A stretch of DNA of 34,055 bases from Enterococcus diestrammenae. Its GTDB lineage: Bacteria > Bacillota > Bacilli > Lactobacillales > Enterococcaceae. The notes under the pieces were generated by a model. That model saw only the letters and a program-made list of their open reading frames with translations, was not told the origin of the DNA and searched no databases. The position numbers and the translations under genes were made by a program. Within the stretch, counting starts at the first letter, position 1; each line of letters begins with the position of its first letter. Of the stretch, positions 33,056 through 34,055 are shown one piece after another. The DNA lies in assembly GCF_009933255.1 (NCBI RefSeq), contig NZ_MAEI01000031.1, positions 1 to 34,055 of the forward strand. The letters run 5' to 3'.

Positions 33056-33738
33056 GCTGAAAAAATGGTCTGGGGAACAATTTTTTTCCGAGTTATAACA
33101 AATATGAGGGCCTGATCCTGAGTGAAAAACTTTAGCTTCTCCTTGAGGGCTATCTCCAAGATTTTGTGTGAAGGGGGATCTAGGGAAGGGAAGTTTGCAG
33201 GGGGCGTATCCTAACAGGCAGCAACTCTCACATTAGAGCTGTCCTTTCGTGAAGGGGTTAATAAGATGAGTCATAATTTTTACTGTATGACCCCAAAAAG
33301 CAATGTCGTCTTTATTCCTTGGGTTTTTGATGTATGATTCTTGATGGGAGTGTTTGGCTGCTTCTTTTCAGGGGGAAGGAGCATTGGCGAGGTGGTTAGT
33401 TTTTATGTCTAGCATATCGCAGAAGAAATGACTTCGTACTTAAGCATCTTTTGTGGTCAAATTTGTAAATCCAAATGAATTGTTTCGTAACCAAAGTAGA
33501 AGGAATTTTTTCTTGGCATGCCCATTTTTTCTTTGATGATTCAAAGCGTCAATTTCCACGGCTTTGTTCAAAATGAATAGATTCATAGTTATCTGCTTCA
33601 AATAGTACAGCCATTAATAGAAAAATAAGGGGTAACTAGAAAATACCCATTTTGGCTGATTATATAGAAGCAAACTTTCCAAACGAAAGACGTGGATCAA
33701 AAGATTTCAAAAAACGAAAAAAGATTTAGCCAAAACCC
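33056..33738. other. Non-coding interval before the rRNA promoters
   Basis: About 680 bp with no convincing gene on either strand; frames are short and lack ribosome sites. I see no recognisable RNA or repeat in it. It is moderately AT-rich and may include upstream elements of the rRNA promoters at its right end. Confidence 0.4.
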
Positions 33739-33767
33739 TTGACCTATCTCTTAAGAAATGTTAAATT
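33739..33767 (+). promoter_or_regulatory. Candidate rRNA promoter 1
   Basis: TTGACC (33739-33744) and TAAATT (33762-33767) with a 17-bp spacer. It is the weakest of three tandem promoters and may be optional. Confidence 0.45.
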
Positions 33768-33830
33768 AGTCAACGTTGACGCGAGGAAAACACAACAGAA
33801 AACAACTTGAAAAACATTTCAAAAAAGTTG

Positions 33831-33859
33831 TTGACAGTTGCGGAAATCCTTGTTAAACT
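33831..33859 (+). promoter_or_regulatory. Candidate rRNA promoter 2
   Basis: A perfect TTGACA (33831-33836) is followed 17 bp later by TAAACT (33854-33859). The position upstream of the strongest promoter is typical of tandem rrn promoters. Confidence 0.7.
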
Positions 33860-33935
33860 AACGAAGTTGCTGATTAGGAAAACGACATTTATTGAAAAAG
33901 TGATTTTCACTTCGAAAAAAACTTTTAAAAAATGT

Positions 33936-33964
33936 TTGACTTTTGAAAAGCGACGTGATATGAT
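33936..33964 (+). promoter_or_regulatory. Candidate rRNA promoter 3 (proximal)
   Basis: TTGACT (33936-33941) and TATGAT (33959-33964) with a 17-bp spacer, a near-consensus promoter. AT-rich tracts lie directly upstream, which could serve as an UP element. Confidence 0.8.
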
Positions 33965-33974
33965 TTAAAAGTTG

Positions 33975-34055
33975 ACGGCGAACGAGCCGCTAACGAAAAT
34001 TAGACCTTTGAAAACTGAACAAAAAGCAAAAACAAACCAATGTGTAGGGCATCTC
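33975..34055 (+). promoter_or_regulatory. rRNA operon leader with boxA-like antitermination signal
   Basis: The stretch CCTTTGAAAACTGAACAAA (34004-34022) is the typical boxA-like leader found before 16S genes in Bacilli and enterococci. The 16S gene itself would start to the right of the window; no 16S sequence is visible here. Confidence 0.75.

Noticed and set aside
33056..33738. Search for small genes or RNAs before the rRNA promoters
   Set aside because: Frames are short and lack ribosome sites, and no RNA family signature was seen.
1..34055. CRISPR arrays, tRNA genes, insertion sequences, restriction or toxin-antitoxin systems
   Set aside because: No regular repeat-spacer pattern, no tRNA-like cloverleaf, no transposase and no defence-type protein was recognised in the window. 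The Tn916-like module is the only mobile-DNA signal.

Overview
The window looks like chromosomal DNA of a low-GC Gram-positive coccus of the Enterococcus type. The evidence is a Wzx/Wzy-type capsule locus with a Gram-positive phosphoregulatory trio, LytR-CpsA-Psr and lipoprotein genes, Tn916-type accessory genes, M-box and TPP riboswitches, and at the right edge a tandem-promoter rRNA leader of lactic-acid-bacterial type. The genus is an inference; the species cannot be read from this sequence.

Layout. (1) 1-162 is the tail of an unidentified gene, closed by a terminator at 176-228. (2) 631-20646 is a capsule/exopolysaccharide locus, all on the + strand and tightly packed. It opens with an unknown anchored coiled-coil protein, then CpsC-, CpsD- and CpsB-like regulators (chain-length modulator, tyrosine kinase, PHP phosphatase). 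Next come CapD-, CapM-, CapN-, CapL-, CapE-, CapF- and CapG-like enzymes. In Staphylococcus aureus type 5/8 capsule this set makes UDP-D-FucNAc and UDP-L-FucNAc and builds undecaprenyl-PP-D-FucNAc-L-FucNAc. A strongly AT-rich serotype-specific block follows: two GT4 transferases, Wzy, an acyltransferase, Wzx, a CDP-glycerol glycerophosphotransferase and TagD. An LCP ligase closes the locus. The inferred product is a FucNAc-based, O-acylated, glycerol-phosphate-decorated polymer attached to peptidoglycan. (3) 20711-22015 holds a VanZ-like membrane protein and a lipoprotein. (4) 22184-24962 is a recombination module: Tn916 Orf7-like sigma factor, Orf8-like HTH protein, excisionase-like protein and tyrosine integrase, without conjugation genes. 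(5) 25171-25733 is a scar with fragments resembling DJ-1/PfpI and Cof-type HAD proteins. (6) 25730-28896 is a promoter, an Mg2+-sensing M-box riboswitch, terminators and an MgtA-type P-ATPase, with a possible second translational switch at the start codon. (7) 28975-31666 is a promoter, TPP riboswitch and thiD-thiM-thiE for thiamine salvage. (8) 31866-33020 (- strand) is a CdaR-type regulator sharing a bidirectional terminator with thiE. (9) 33739-34055 carries three tandem promoters and an rRNA operon leader; the 16S gene would begin beyond the window.

The points most worth follow-up are the S. aureus-like FucNAc core combined with glycerol phosphate, the unknown first gene of the capsule operon, the integrase module beside the locus with mini-ORFs and 11-bp tandem repeats, the predicted Shine-Dalgarno switch of mgtA, and an unassigned structured stretch between the TPP riboswitch and thiD.
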